Of a stretch of 55,649 bases of DNA, positions 33,448 through 42,350 are shown one piece after another. The stretch comes from an uncultured Lentisphaerota bacterium (GTDB taxonomy: Bacteria > Verrucomicrobiota > Lentisphaeria > Oligosphaerales > CAITYL01). The position numbers were made by a program, and so were the translations under genes. The notes below the pieces were generated by a model that saw nothing but the letters and a program-made list of their open reading frames with translations, ran no database searches and was not told where the DNA came from. How positions within the stretch are numbered: the stretch's first letter is position 1; the number at the start of each line of letters is the position of its first letter. The stretch lies in contig CAIXRA010000059.1 in assembly GCA_903921725.1 (NCBI GenBank), positions 1 to 55,649 of the forward strand, in the 5' to 3' direction.

Positions 33448-34881
33448 TCAGCGGTTCCGGTTCTTCTTTTGGGCGAGTTCAATGTCGATGCGGACAAGCG
33501 CTTCATGGGCCCAGGTGGCGTCGCTGTTCCCCTCCCAGTTGTTGGCGAACACCTCGAGGAGCTGCTTGAGGGTCTGGCGGGCTTCGGGCAGGCGCCCCGC
33601 GCTTCTCAGCGTCTGCGCGTCGCGCCGGAGCTTGGTGACTTTGGCGTCGAACTCCTTCTGCGCGCCGTCCGCACGCGTCTGGCACTCGGCGTACCAGGCC
33701 GGCTTGCGGTCGTAATTCTTGAGGCGGGCGAGCACGAGGGTGTATTCCTTGACGGCGGCGCAGAGGTTGGCGGAATCGATGTTCTGCTCGTCGTAGAGCC
33801 GCCGCGCGTTGAGGTAGTTCTCCTCGGCGAGGCGCATCGCCTCCTCGTACGGCATCGGTTCGACGCCGAAGCCGAAGAGCGCCTGCGCGAAATTCTGGAT
33901 GCTCTCCTCGACTTCACGGAAGCCAGCGGGCGGGCGGCTGTTCTCCACCAGGATCTCGTTGCCGCGGTTTCCGCAGAGCACCGACAGGCGCGTCCGCATT
34001 GATTCGCCCGTGGCGTTCTCCCGGGCCGGCGAGGCGATCCCCTGAACCTTGTCGGAAAGGAGCAGCTCCGCCAGCGGCCTGAGCTGCTCTGGCGTTACGC
34101 GGCGGCTGTCCTCGGCGCAGCGGTTGTTGAGCGGGTCGTCGACGAGGATGGAGACGGTGTTGCCGCGGATCTGGAGTTCGTAGCGGAACAGGACGCCGGG
34201 GGCCGCCTTGAGCGACTCGTAGGTGACGCGGAGCGACCGGAGCGCGTCGTCCGGTGCCGGCGCGGCGCCGGTGCCGTTCGCCGGCGTGCCGGCGGGGGTG
34301 CCTGCCGGCTTCTTGGGGGCGGGGCCGGACAGGAGCAGGCCGCAGATGAGGAGGAGGAGGAACAGGCCGCCGCCCAAAGCGGAGAGGCGGATGAGGCGCC
34401 GGCGCTTCGCCTCGGCCTCGGCGGCGGTGCCCGGGGGCTGGCCCAGCGGGGGCACGCCCTCCACCGGCATCGGGGTGAAGGTGACGGGGATCGGCCCGGC
34501 GTCCGGCGGCGCGGCGGTCTTGAATACCACCAGCGGGGTTTCGTCGGCGTGCACGGCACCCGGGGCGGGGGCCGCAGCGGCCGGAGCGGATCCGGCGAGG
34601 GCGGCGCGGAAGGAGCGCTGGCCGATGGTGATTTCGTCGCCCTCCGCCAGCGTGGCGGTGCCTTGGATGCGCTGGCCGTTGACGAAGACGCCGTTCACGC
34701 TTTCCCGGTCGCGGACCAGCAACGAGCCGTCCGCAAGCTCGAAGCGGGCGTGGTAGCGGGAGGCCTGGCGGTCGCTTTCCAGGACCACGTCGTTGTCGCT
34801 GCCGCGCCCGACGGTGAGGCCGGACTGGGGGACGGGGAACTCCCGTCCCTGATGCGCACCTGTGAGACCGATCAGTTTCAT
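33448..34881 (-). CDS. FHA-domain membrane protein
   Basis: The 477-residue protein begins with a forkhead-associated domain (about 1-95, 'VGRGSDNDVVL', 'SRYHARF', 'SVNGVFVNGQRI'), which binds phosphothreonine. A Pro/Ala linker, a membrane helix (about 172-195) and a C-terminal domain with helical repeats (about 220-477) follow. The start is the ATG at 34881; the longer frame from 34920 adds an unrelated leader. No kinase is in view. The neighbouring FHA-CpaF fusion shows that FHA signalling is a theme of this cluster, so the protein may tie pilus or secretion assembly to Ser/Thr phosphorylation. Its stop is 29 bases before the PEGA lipoprotein gene. Confidence 0.8.
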   Translation of the reverse strand: MKLIGLTGAHQGREFPVPQSGLTVGRGSDNDVVLESDRQASRYHARFELADGSLLVRDRESVNGVFVNGQRIQGTATLAEGDEITIGQRSFRAALAGSAPAAAAPAPGAVHADETPLVVFKTAAPPDAGPIPVTFTPMPVEGVPPLGQPPGTAAEAEAKRRRLIRLSALGGGLFLLLLICGLLLSGPAPKKPAGTPAGTPANGTGAAPAPDDALRSLRVTYESLKAAPGVLFRYELQIRGNTVSILVDDPLNNRCAEDSRRVTPEQLRPLAELLLSDKVQGIASPARENATGESMRTRLSVLCGNRGNEILVENSRPPAGFREVEESIQNFAQALFGFGVEPMPYEEAMRLAEENYLNARRLYDEQNIDSANLCAAVKEYTLVLARLKNYDRKPAWYAECQTRADGAQKEFDAKVTKLRRDAQTLRSAGRLPEARQTLKQLLEVFANNWEGNSDATWAHEALVRIDIELAQKKNRNR

Positions 34882-35053
34882 GGCGGGTAGCCCTTCTGGC
34901 TGATGTGGTTCAACCTGCATTCGGGTGCGGTCCGCCGGCTGGAGGCGGAAACGCCGTGGAAAACATCTGGGCCGGTGGACAAATCCAAACGTGTTGCGGC
35001 AATATATCGCAGGAACGGTAAAGGCAGAGGGTTATGGCAATTTTTTGACGCGA

Positions 35054-35398
35054 TTACGGTTCTCCGATGGCGATTTGGTCGCCCGGCCTGGTGCCGGAGC
35101 CCGCGAGCGCGCCCGCCGGCAGCTCGACGGTGGTCCGCGCCCCGCGCTGGAACGCCATCTTCCAGGGGCGCAGGGAGTTGCGGATTCCGCAGGCGCGGCC
35201 TTCCGCGTCCAGGAACAGGATGTCGAGCGGCATGTGCATGAAGAACATGTGGATGGAGTTGTTGCGGGGGAAGAGCAGGGCGTCGAAGCCGTCGAAGCCG
35301 CGCCCCAGCATGCCGCGCATCCGCTCATTCAAGCGTTGGGCGGTGCGGGCGTTGGCGGCGATGACGGTGCCGCGGGTGGTGTTGCGGATGGCGGGCAT
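35054..35398 (-). CDS. DUF192 family protein
   Basis: A 114-residue protein with the DUF192 core: 'TAQRLNERMRGMLGR', 'MFFMHMPLDILFLDAEGRA' and 'VELPAGAL'. Function of the family is unknown. The ATG at 35398 lies 5 bases after the tadC stop, so it is part of the Tad operon. It lacks the signal peptide that many DUF192 proteins have. The longer frame to 36103 is antisense-like shadow upstream of this start. Confidence 0.8.
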   Translation of the reverse strand: MPAIRNTTRGTVIAANARTAQRLNERMRGMLGRGFDGFDALLFPRNNSIHMFFMHMPLDILFLDAEGRACGIRNSLRPWKMAFQRGARTTVELPAGALAGSGTRPGDQIAIGEP

Positions 35399-35403
35399 GG
35401 CCG

Positions 35404-36312
35404 TCAGAGGGATTTCATGGCGTTGAGGAGGACGGGGCCGAGCATGATGATGATGACGGCCGGGAAGATGAAGATGAAGAGGGGGAAGAGCAGTTTGACC
35501 GGCGATTCGTTGGCGAGCTTCTCGGCCTGCTGGAACCGCTTCTGGCGCATCTGGTCGCCGAGGATGCGCAGGATCTGGCCGATGCTGACGCCGAGTTCGT
35601 CGGCCTGGGCGAGCGTCTCCATCACCTGGGTGACGTCCGGCTGCTGCACGCGCAGCGCCATGTCGCGGAGGGACTGGCGGCGCTGCTTGCCGAGCTGGAC
35701 TTCGCGGAAGACGCGCTCCAGTTCGTCGCCGAGCGGGTCGCGGACGCGGTTCTGGAGGATTTCGTGGAGCGAGGTGAGGAAGTCGCGGCCGGCCTCGACG
35801 GAGAGCGTCATCAGGTCGAGGACGTTCGGCAGCGCGCGCTGCATGGCGCGGTGGCGGGCCTTGATCTGGGTGGAGAGCCAGAGGTTGGGGTAGAGGAAGC
35901 CGAAGAGAATCATGAACAGGCCGAGTCCCGTGACCGGCTTGGAGATGATCATGTACGGGGCGATGCCGACGAACGTCAGCCCCAGGGCGGAGAAAAAGGC
36001 GGCGTAGACCACGCGGATGCCGAGGAACTCCTCCGGCGAAAATTCCTGGTCGCGGCCGGCCTGCACCAGGCGGCTGTCCGTCCGTCCGCGCATCCCTTCC
36101 CACTGCGGGCTTTGGAAGAGCGGCGCCGTCAGGCGGGCGAACGGCAGGAAGAGCTTGAACAGGAGCGGCACGGCCGCCAGCCGCCGGGAGGTGCCGGTGG
36201 AGAACTGGCCGACCTGCTGGAGGATGGCCCAGAGGGCGACGCCGATGCTCGCGCCGATGAGGAGTGCGCAGAAGTTGAGGATCAGGCTGAGATGGGCGGA
36301 CGATTCGGGCAT
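35404..36312 (-). CDS. tadC: Tad/type II secretion F-domain membrane protein TadC
   Basis: A 302-residue protein with an N-terminal membrane helix, a T2SSF cytoplasmic domain ('LPNVLDLMTLSVEAGRDF', 'LGKQRRQSLRDMALR') and two C-terminal helices. With TadB it forms the inner-membrane platform of Flp/Tad pili. The gene order cpaF-tadB-tadC matches Tad clusters. The stop is 5 bases before the DUF192 start. Confidence 0.88.
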   Translation of the reverse strand: MPESSAHLSLILNFCALLIGASIGVALWAILQQVGQFSTGTSRRLAAVPLLFKLFLPFARLTAPLFQSPQWEGMRGRTDSRLVQAGRDQEFSPEEFLGIRVVYAAFFSALGLTFVGIAPYMIISKPVTGLGLFMILFGFLYPNLWLSTQIKARHRAMQRALPNVLDLMTLSVEAGRDFLTSLHEILQNRVRDPLGDELERVFREVQLGKQRRQSLRDMALRVQQPDVTQVMETLAQADELGVSIGQILRILGDQMRQKRFQQAEKLANESPVKLLFPLFIFIFPAVIIIMLGPVLLNAMKSL

Positions 36313-36346
36313 GTCGGCTCCAGGTTGCGTGCTGCCGCGGGACGCT

Positions 36347-37237
36347 TCAGATGTCGATGTTCACGATCTTGCGGATGACGAGAAACCCGCAGGTCTCCAG
36401 GATCAGGACGAAGATGAACAGGGCGATGCCGACCGGCTGCGCGAAGAAATCCCGCACCATTTCGGGCTTCATCCAGTAGAGGACGAGCAGGAGAAACATC
36501 GGCAGCAGCGCCAGCACGCGCCCCTGGAGGCGGCCCTGGGCGGTCAGCGTCTGGATGCGGCGCTGGATGCGGCGGCGCTCACGGATCATGGCGGCCAGGC
36601 GGTCGAAGACGCCGGTCAGGTCGCCGCCGGTCATGCGGGCGGTGCGGATGGCGCCGCTGACCAGCTCGAAGTCCTCGCTCTTCACCCGGTTGCACATGTT
36701 CTTCAGCGCGTCGTCGAACGACATGCCCAGCCGCGTCTGCTGGAGCATCAGGCTGAACTCGACGGAAATCGGCTGGCGCCGCTGTTTGACGACCATCTCG
36801 ATCGCCTGAACGATGCTGAATCCCGCCCGCAGCGCGTTGCTCATGCCGAGGAGCGACTCCTCCAGTTGGTCGTTGAACTTCTCCAGCCGCATCTTCTGCA
36901 GGAAACGCAGGAGCCAGCGCGCCGTCATGACCGCTCCGAAGAAGGCCGCCACGCCGCCGCCGAACGCCAGCGGCCAGCTCCAGTTGACGCCGAGGTTGCC
37001 GCAGGCGGCGAAGGCAAGCCCGGCGGCCAGGGCCGATGCGGCGAGGCTGAGGTTGATGAAGCGCGCCGCCGGCATCTGCGAGAGCGTTTCGGTGAACGAG
37101 ACGTCCGCCTCCGCCACCATGCGCGAGCGCCAGGCGTCGAACGCCTTCATGCCGATTGCGCCCGCGGCCCAAGCGCCGCACGCCGCGGCCACCGCGGCCA
37201 TCGCCCCCACCAGGTATGTGCTGGATGCCAGTGTCAT
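36347..37237 (-). CDS. tadB: Tad/type II secretion F-domain membrane protein TadB
   Basis: A 296-residue protein starting at the ATG at 37237 with GGAG eight bases upstream; a GTG at 37246 is a weaker alternative. It has N-terminal helices, a T2SSF domain ('LLGMSNALRAGFSIVQAIEMV', 'SGAIRTARMTGGDLTGVFDRL') and two C-terminal helices. Partner of TadC in the pilus platform. Located between cpaF and tadC with short spacers, on one transcript. Confidence 0.88.
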   Translation of the reverse strand: MTLASSTYLVGAMAAVAAACGAWAAGAIGMKAFDAWRSRMVAEADVSFTETLSQMPAARFINLSLAASALAAGLAFAACGNLGVNWSWPLAFGGGVAAFFGAVMTARWLLRFLQKMRLEKFNDQLEESLLGMSNALRAGFSIVQAIEMVVKQRRQPISVEFSLMLQQTRLGMSFDDALKNMCNRVKSEDFELVSGAIRTARMTGGDLTGVFDRLAAMIRERRRIQRRIQTLTAQGRLQGRVLALLPMFLLLVLYWMKPEMVRDFFAQPVGIALFIFVLILETCGFLVIRKIVNIDI

Positions 37238-37269
37238 GAAAAACACTCCGTTGTGCCGCCGCGCCCGCC

Positions 37270-38976
37270 TCAGCCCTCGTTGAAGATCCCGAGGTTGAAG
37301 GCGATGCCGGCTTCCTGAAGCTCGTGCATGAAGGTCGGGACGACGCCGCAGGCGACGTGCTTCCCGCGCACGCTGCCGTCCTCGTTGATCCCCTCCTGGA
37401 TGAACTTGAAGATTTCCTGGGTGGTGATGACCTCGCCCTCCATCCCGGTCACCTCGGAAATGTCCATCACCTTGCGCGAGCCGTCCTTGCAGCGGCTGAT
37501 CTGGACGATGATGGTGATGGCGGAGGCGACTTGTTCGCGGATGGCGCGCAGCGGCAGGTCGAAACCGGCCATCAGCACCAGGGTTTCCAGGCGGGCCAGG
37601 GCGTCGCGCGCGGTGTTGGCGTGGATGGTGGTCAGCGAACCGTCATGGCCGGTGTTCATGGCCTGGAGCATGTCCAGCGCCTCGCCGCCGCGGCACTCGC
37701 CGACCACGATGCGGTCCGGGCGCATGCGCAGCGCGTTGCGCACTAGGTCGCGGATGGCGATCTCGCCGCGCCCCTCGATGTTCTGCGGGCGGGACTCGAG
37801 GCGGATCACGTGATCCTTCGCGAGCCGCAGTTCGGCCGCGTCCTCGATGGTGACGATGCGCTCCGCGTTGGGCAGGAAGTTGCTCAGGGTGTTGAGCAGC
37901 GTGGTCTTGCCGGAGCCGGTGCCGCCGGAGATGATGATGTTCTTGCGGACGAGGACGCAGAGGCGGAGGAAGTCGGCCATCTCGCGGGTCATCGAGCCGA
38001 AGCCGATCAGCGCGTCCACCCCCAGCACGTCCTTGGTGAATTTGCGGATGGTGAGCACCGGGCCGTCGAGGGAAAGCGGGGGGATGATGGCGTTGACGCG
38101 GGAGCCGTCTGGCAGGCGCGCGTCCACCATCGGCTGGCTCTCGTCCACGCGGCGGCCGAGGGGGGCGACGATGCGCTCGATGATGGTCAGCAGCTGCGCG
38201 TCATCGGCGAACATCATGTCGGTGCGGTAGATGCGCCCCTTTTTCTCAACGTAGATCCGCTGGGCGCCGTTGACCATGATTTCGGTGATCTCGGGGATCT
38301 TGAGCAGCGGGTCGAGCGGGCCGAGGCTGACCGCCTCGTGGATCAGCTCGGTCTCCAGCAGCTCGACGTTGATGCCGGCGGGGATGCGCGCCCGGTATTC
38401 GGTGAGAATCTGGCGCACGGTGTCCCCGGCCTGGCGCATGACCTCGGCGGAGTTGGCGCCGGACAGGTTCAGGTTGCGCAGGTTCATGCGCTTGAGCAGC
38501 TCGTCGTGGACCTGGCGCTTGAACAGCTGCAGCGGCGGGCGCAACTCCCAGGGAAGGCCGGAAACCTTGAGCATGGCGGCGCCGGTGGTCTCTTCAAGCA
38601 GGAGGCGGCTCATCCGGTCGGAGGAGGGGGCGTCCGCGGCGGTCTCGGAGCGGGGCACCCCGGCGGCGGGCGCGGCGGCGGGTTTCCCGCTCTCGCGGAT
38701 CTCAAGGGTGGCGTTGCCGATGCGCACCATGCTGCCGTGGGTCAGCGGCGTGCTCCCGCGGAGGCGCTGCCCGTCCACGTAGGTGCCGTTCGTGCTGCCG
38801 AGATCCTCGATGACGATGCTCTCGGGGGCGACCACCAGCATGGCGTGCCGCGAGGAAACCTCCGGCAGATGAATCTGGATATGGCAGGCCGGGCTGCTGC
38901 CGATGCGGTAGGAACCGGGGGCGAGGCGCCCCATCGTCTCGGGGCGTTCCGGAATGCGGATGATCATCTCAAACAT
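37270..38976 (-). CDS. FHA-CpaF/TadA secretion ATPase fusion
   Basis: The 568-residue protein starts at the ATG at 38976. Residues about 1-100 form an FHA domain ('[13 protein letters not shown]', 'SSRHAMLV', '[12 protein letters not shown]'). The rest is a type II/IV secretion ATPase of the CpaF/TadA kind, with Walker A 'GGTGSGKTT' near residue 350, an Asp box, '[16 protein letters not shown]' and '[13 protein letters not shown]'. CpaF powers Flp pilus assembly. FHA-CpaF fusions occur in some bacteria and suggest control by phosphorylation. It is followed by tadB 32 bases on. Confidence 0.9.
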   Translation of the reverse strand: MFEMIIRIPERPETMGRLAPGSYRIGSSPACHIQIHLPEVSSRHAMLVVAPESIVIEDLGSTNGTYVDGQRLRGSTPLTHGSMVRIGNATLEIRESGKPAAAPAAGVPRSETAADAPSSDRMSRLLLEETTGAAMLKVSGLPWELRPPLQLFKRQVHDELLKRMNLRNLNLSGANSAEVMRQAGDTVRQILTEYRARIPAGINVELLETELIHEAVSLGPLDPLLKIPEITEIMVNGAQRIYVEKKGRIYRTDMMFADDAQLLTIIERIVAPLGRRVDESQPMVDARLPDGSRVNAIIPPLSLDGPVLTIRKFTKDVLGVDALIGFGSMTREMADFLRLCVLVRKNIIISGGTGSGKTTLLNTLSNFLPNAERIVTIEDAAELRLAKDHVIRLESRPQNIEGRGEIAIRDLVRNALRMRPDRIVVGECRGGEALDMLQAMNTGHDGSLTTIHANTARDALARLETLVLMAGFDLPLRAIREQVASAITIIVQISRCKDGSRKVMDISEVTGMEGEVITTQEIFKFIQEGINEDGSVRGKHVACGVVPTFMHELQEAGIAFNLGIFNEG

Positions 38977-39015
38977 GGTGCGGGCACCCCGTAAAATGGC
39001 CAACGGATCTGCGGT

Positions 39016-39888
39016 TTACGGCCGGCGCGGCCCGATGAGCGGCATCGACTCGCGCTGCTTGCGCTCCTCGGTGTATTTCTTGATGTTCTCGCGCAGATAG
39101 TCGAAGTTCACGTTCTGGACGTCGGAGGCGACGTACGGGTCGGTGCCGTTGCGCAGCGTGAAGGTGAGCGCGCCCTTCTGCTGGGCGAAGACGAGGAACT
39201 CCGCCTCCTTTGGCGTCACCTGGAGCGTGATCGTCGGGTAGGAGCTGCGGCGCCCGTCCGCGCCCGTGGTGCGGACCGCGGTGAGCTGCTGGCCGACGGC
39301 GAGGACGGTGATGTTCTGGAGGATGGTCATGGTGATGGTGTCGAGCGGCGAGCCTTTCTCGGCGCCGGGGAAGCGGAAGGTGCCGATGATGTCCACGCGG
39401 TCGCCCGGCTGGACCATGTTCGAAACCGACCCCGGAAGGTCGATCGGCAGCGACAGCGCGCGGTAGGAAGTCGTCTCGGTGGCCGTCATCCGCACCTTGG
39501 GGATGGCGGAGGCGAGCGTGCTGCCCTTGCGGGTGTCTTCCAAAATGTTGTAGTCCGTGGTCAGCAGGGTGGAGCCGGCCTTCTTGTCCACCGCCATGCG
39601 CCGGCCGAAAATGTCCATCAGGCGCGCGTTCGACTCTTTTTTCCGCTCGTCCGTGGAGATGTCATAGATGACGGCGGCGGGGTCGCGCTGCGCGGAAATG
39701 ACGGTGCGGGCACGGATGTTTTCCGGCTTGATCTCCTGGCCGGCGGTCATGTCGGCGGTGAAAAAGAGCACGTCCACCGTCTTGTCGATGCCTGCGGCCC
39801 GGCGCGCCTTGTCCAACTCCTGCCTGGCGATGAAGAACGCCAGGATGCCCGTCACGATTGAAACGGCCAAAAGAATGTAGTTGCGCAT
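39016..39888 (-). CDS. cpaB: Flp pilus assembly protein CpaB/RcpC
   Basis: A 290-residue protein with one N-terminal membrane helix ('MRNYILLAVSIVTGILAFF'), a SAF domain ('DMTAGQEIKPENIRAR') and the RcpC/CpaB domain ('NMVQPGDRVDIIGTF', 'ITVLAVGQQL'). It anchors the secretin side of Tad pili. The ATG at 39888 has GGAGGAGAAGG upstream. It is the first Tad gene of the block, following murA by 151 bases. No cpaC, cpaE or pilin gene is visible. Confidence 0.88.
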   Translation of the reverse strand: MRNYILLAVSIVTGILAFFIARQELDKARRAAGIDKTVDVLFFTADMTAGQEIKPENIRARTVISAQRDPAAVIYDISTDERKKESNARLMDIFGRRMAVDKKAGSTLLTTDYNILEDTRKGSTLASAIPKVRMTATETTSYRALSLPIDLPGSVSNMVQPGDRVDIIGTFRFPGAEKGSPLDTITMTILQNITVLAVGQQLTAVRTTGADGRRSSYPTITLQVTPKEAEFLVFAQQKGALTFTLRNGTDPYVASDVQNVNFDYLRENIKKYTEERKQRESMPLIGPRRP

Positions 39889-40039
39889 TATCCTTCTCCT
39901 CCGTGCTTGCCGCGGCTTCCGCAATCAAAGATCAACCAGTATATCCATGCCACCCGTGTCTGTCAATGCCCCAGTGGTGCCGGCCGTGGCATGCGTTACA
40001 GCGATTTCCGCCTTTTTACCGCAAAATGACACACCGCCC

Positions 40040-41329
40040 CTACACCCGCTCGATGTCGGCGCCGAGGGCGGCGAGCTTCTGCTCAATCCGTTCGTAGCCG
40101 CGGTCGATCTGGTTGACGTTGCGGATGATGCTCTGATCCTTCGCGCAGAGGGCGGCGGAGACGAGCGCCATGCCGGCGCGGATGTCGGGGCTGCTCAGCT
40201 CGATGCCGTGGAGCCGGGCGGGGCCGTTGACCACCACGCGGTGCGGGTCGCAGATCACGGCGTTGGCGCCCATGGCGATCAGGCGGTCGACGAAGTACAT
40301 CCGGCTCTCGTACATCTTCTCGAAGAACAGCACCGTCCCGGAAACCTGCGTTGCAAGCACGATCATCACGCTCATCTGGTCGGAGGGGAAGTGCGGCCAG
40401 GGGCCGTCGTCGATGACCGGGATGCCGCCGCCCCAGTCGGGGGTGACAACGCGCGGCTGGTCCGCGCGTACGGTGGCCCCGCCGTCGGCGAACTCCAGGT
40501 TGATGCCGAGCCGGTGGAAGGCGCGGGCGGCCATGGCGTGCTGCTCCGGGGGCGCATCGGTGACGGTGACCTCGCCGCCGGTGGCCGCGGCGAGCGCCAG
40601 GAAGCTGCCGGCCTCGGTGTGGTCCGCCACGATCCGGTGCCGCGCGCCGCCGAGCTTCTCCACGCCGTCGATGATGAGCACGTTCGAGCCGATTCCGTAG
40701 ATCTTCGCGCCCATCTTTGTCAGCAGCAGGCAGAGGTCGGATACGTGCGGTTCGGAGGCGGCGTTGCGCAGCACGGTCCGCCCCTTTGCGAGCACGGCGG
40801 CCATGACGAGCTGTTCGGTGGCGGTCACGCCCGCCTCGGGCAGGAAGATGTCGCAGCCGGACAGCCCCTGCGGCGCGGCGAAGCGGTAGATGCCGTTGGA
40901 GTCGATCTCCGCGCCGAGCGCCTGGAGGCCGCAGAAATGCGAGTCGAGGCGGCGGCGCCCGATCACGTCGCCTCCCGGCGGCGCCATCTCCGCCCGGCCC
41001 AGGCGGGCGAGCAGCGGCGCGGCGAAGAGGATGCTGGCCCGGATCTCGGCGCAGAGTTTCCGCGGCAGCTCGCTCCCCTTCAGGTCGCGGGCCCGGATGC
41101 GGAGTTCGCAGGCGGCGCGGTTCCACGAGACGTCCGCGCCGATCTCCGCGGCGAGCGCGGCCATGTTGCGGACGTCGCCGATGTCGGGCGCGTTCTCGAA
41201 GACGACCTCCTCATCGGTGAGGAGGGCGGCGGCCACCATCGGCAGGGCGGCGTTCTTGTTGCCGGCCGGGGTGACGCGGCCGCGGAGCGGTTTTCCACCG
41301 CGGATGACGAAGGATGGGCAGCTGCTCAC
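40040..41329 (-). CDS. murA: UDP-N-acetylglucosamine enolpyruvyl transferase with Asp at the Cys115 position
   Basis: The first committed enzyme of peptidoglycan synthesis, 429 residues. 'AGNKNAALPMVAAALL', 'PSDQMSVMIVLATQ' and 'ESRMYFVDRLIAMGAN' match MurA. The loop that holds the fosfomycin-target cysteine reads 'PPGGDVIGRRRLDSH', with a GAC codon for Asp121. Natural Cys-to-Asp MurA enzymes, as in Chlamydia and mycobacteria, are active but fosfomycin-resistant. The GTG start overlaps the upstream ydjY-type stop as GTGA, so translation is coupled. The second conserved loop and C-terminus are intact. Confidence 0.93.
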   Translation of the reverse strand: MSSCPSFVIRGGKPLRGRVTPAGNKNAALPMVAAALLTDEEVVFENAPDIGDVRNMAALAAEIGADVSWNRAACELRIRARDLKGSELPRKLCAEIRASILFAAPLLARLGRAEMAPPGGDVIGRRRLDSHFCGLQALGAEIDSNGIYRFAAPQGLSGCDIFLPEAGVTATEQLVMAAVLAKGRTVLRNAASEPHVSDLCLLLTKMGAKIYGIGSNVLIIDGVEKLGGARHRIVADHTEAGSFLALAAATGGEVTVTDAPPEQHAMAARAFHRLGINLEFADGGATVRADQPRVVTPDWGGGIPVIDDGPWPHFPSDQMSVMIVLATQVSGTVLFFEKMYESRMYFVDRLIAMGANAVICDPHRVVVNGPARLHGIELSSPDIRAGMALVSAALCAKDQSIIRNVNQIDRGYERIEQKLAALGADIERV

Positions 41330-42204
41330 GGGGTTTTAGTACCTCGGGGCGTGGTTGCGGGTTTGGAGCTGGCGGGCGGAACCGTCCGGACCGCCGGCGC
41401 GGCGGCCTTCTTGTGCGGGGTCATGATGAGGCGCACCGGCGTCTTGACCGGCGGCTGGGCGTGCTCCGGGTTGACGACGAACAGGTTCGTCCGCTCGCCG
41501 GCCGGATCCGGCGTGTCGAGGATGGTGGCGCCGCAGGACCAGGAAAGGACGACGTTCCCCTCGGCGTCTGCGTTGGCCATACCCTCCTGCACCGTGGTGC
41601 CGGTGAAGACCCAGCCGGCGCGCGCCATGCTCTTTTTGGTCCGCGTGTCCTGCAAAAAATTCTCGACGGGCTCGACGACGGTCATGCCGTCCTTGCGCAT
41701 CCACTCCACGTCGATGTCCACCAGGTCGCCCTGTTTTTGCCCGTCCTTCGCCAAGCGTGCGCCGTTGTTGAGCCCGAGGAGGATGAGCATGGCCTGTATC
41801 TGCGAGGGGACGGCTTCCGTGCTGAACACCGCCTCGTACAGGCGTCCCTTGCTGTGGGCGATGAGCACATCGATGATGCCGCCGCGCTCCGACTGCGCCG
41901 CCGTGTCCGCCGCCATCACGACCGTCGCGGGGAACGAAATCCGGCGGTCCTGCCGGTGCAGCGTGATGCAGCCGAGGCGGATATCGCCGTTCGGCAGGTG
42001 CGCGAAGTCCGATTCCTTGGGCGCGGGCGGCGTCTTCGGCGCCGGTTTAACCGCGAACGGACCCTCGAACCCGGTGGCGGGAATGCCGGCCGCCGGCGTT
42101 GCCGTGACGGGGGAATCCACGGCGTCACCGGTCAGCGGAATCGCCGCAAACGCAGGCAGCGTCAGACAGAAAATCGCCGCGGACAGGAGATGTCGGGAGG
42201 GCAT
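41326..42204 (-). CDS. Secreted YdjY-domain protein
   Basis: A 292-residue protein from the ATG at 42204, with GGAGAG eight bases upstream and a signal peptide (about 1-20, ending Ala-Phe-Ala). After a Pro-rich linker comes a YdjY-like domain ('ISFPATVVMA', 'GIIDVLIAHSKGRLYEAVFST', 'PSQIQAMLILLGLNNG'). The family, known from Planctomycetes and Verrucomicrobia, has no assigned function. It is encoded directly before murA with overlapping ends. Confidence 0.75.
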   Translation of the reverse strand: MPSRHLLSAAIFCLTLPAFAAIPLTGDAVDSPVTATPAAGIPATGFEGPFAVKPAPKTPPAPKESDFAHLPNGDIRLGCITLHRQDRRISFPATVVMAADTAAQSERGGIIDVLIAHSKGRLYEAVFSTEAVPSQIQAMLILLGLNNGARLAKDGQKQGDLVDIDVEWMRKDGMTVVEPVENFLQDTRTKKSMARAGWVFTGTTVQEGMANADAEGNVVLSWSCGATILDTPDPAGERTNLFVVNPEHAQPPVKTPVRLIMTPHKKAAAPAVRTVPPASSKPATTPRGTKTP

Positions 42205-42350
42205 GGCGTTTTCTCTCCGGAAAAGGGGAGGGCACCTTTCCGGCAATGTACCATCGGCCGGGCGCTTTCATACGCCCCCGCCAACTTTTTCTTGCCGGCC
42301 TTCCGGCGCCGCCGGTTTTTCGTGCCCGGCGGCCGTTCCGGCGGACCGCT

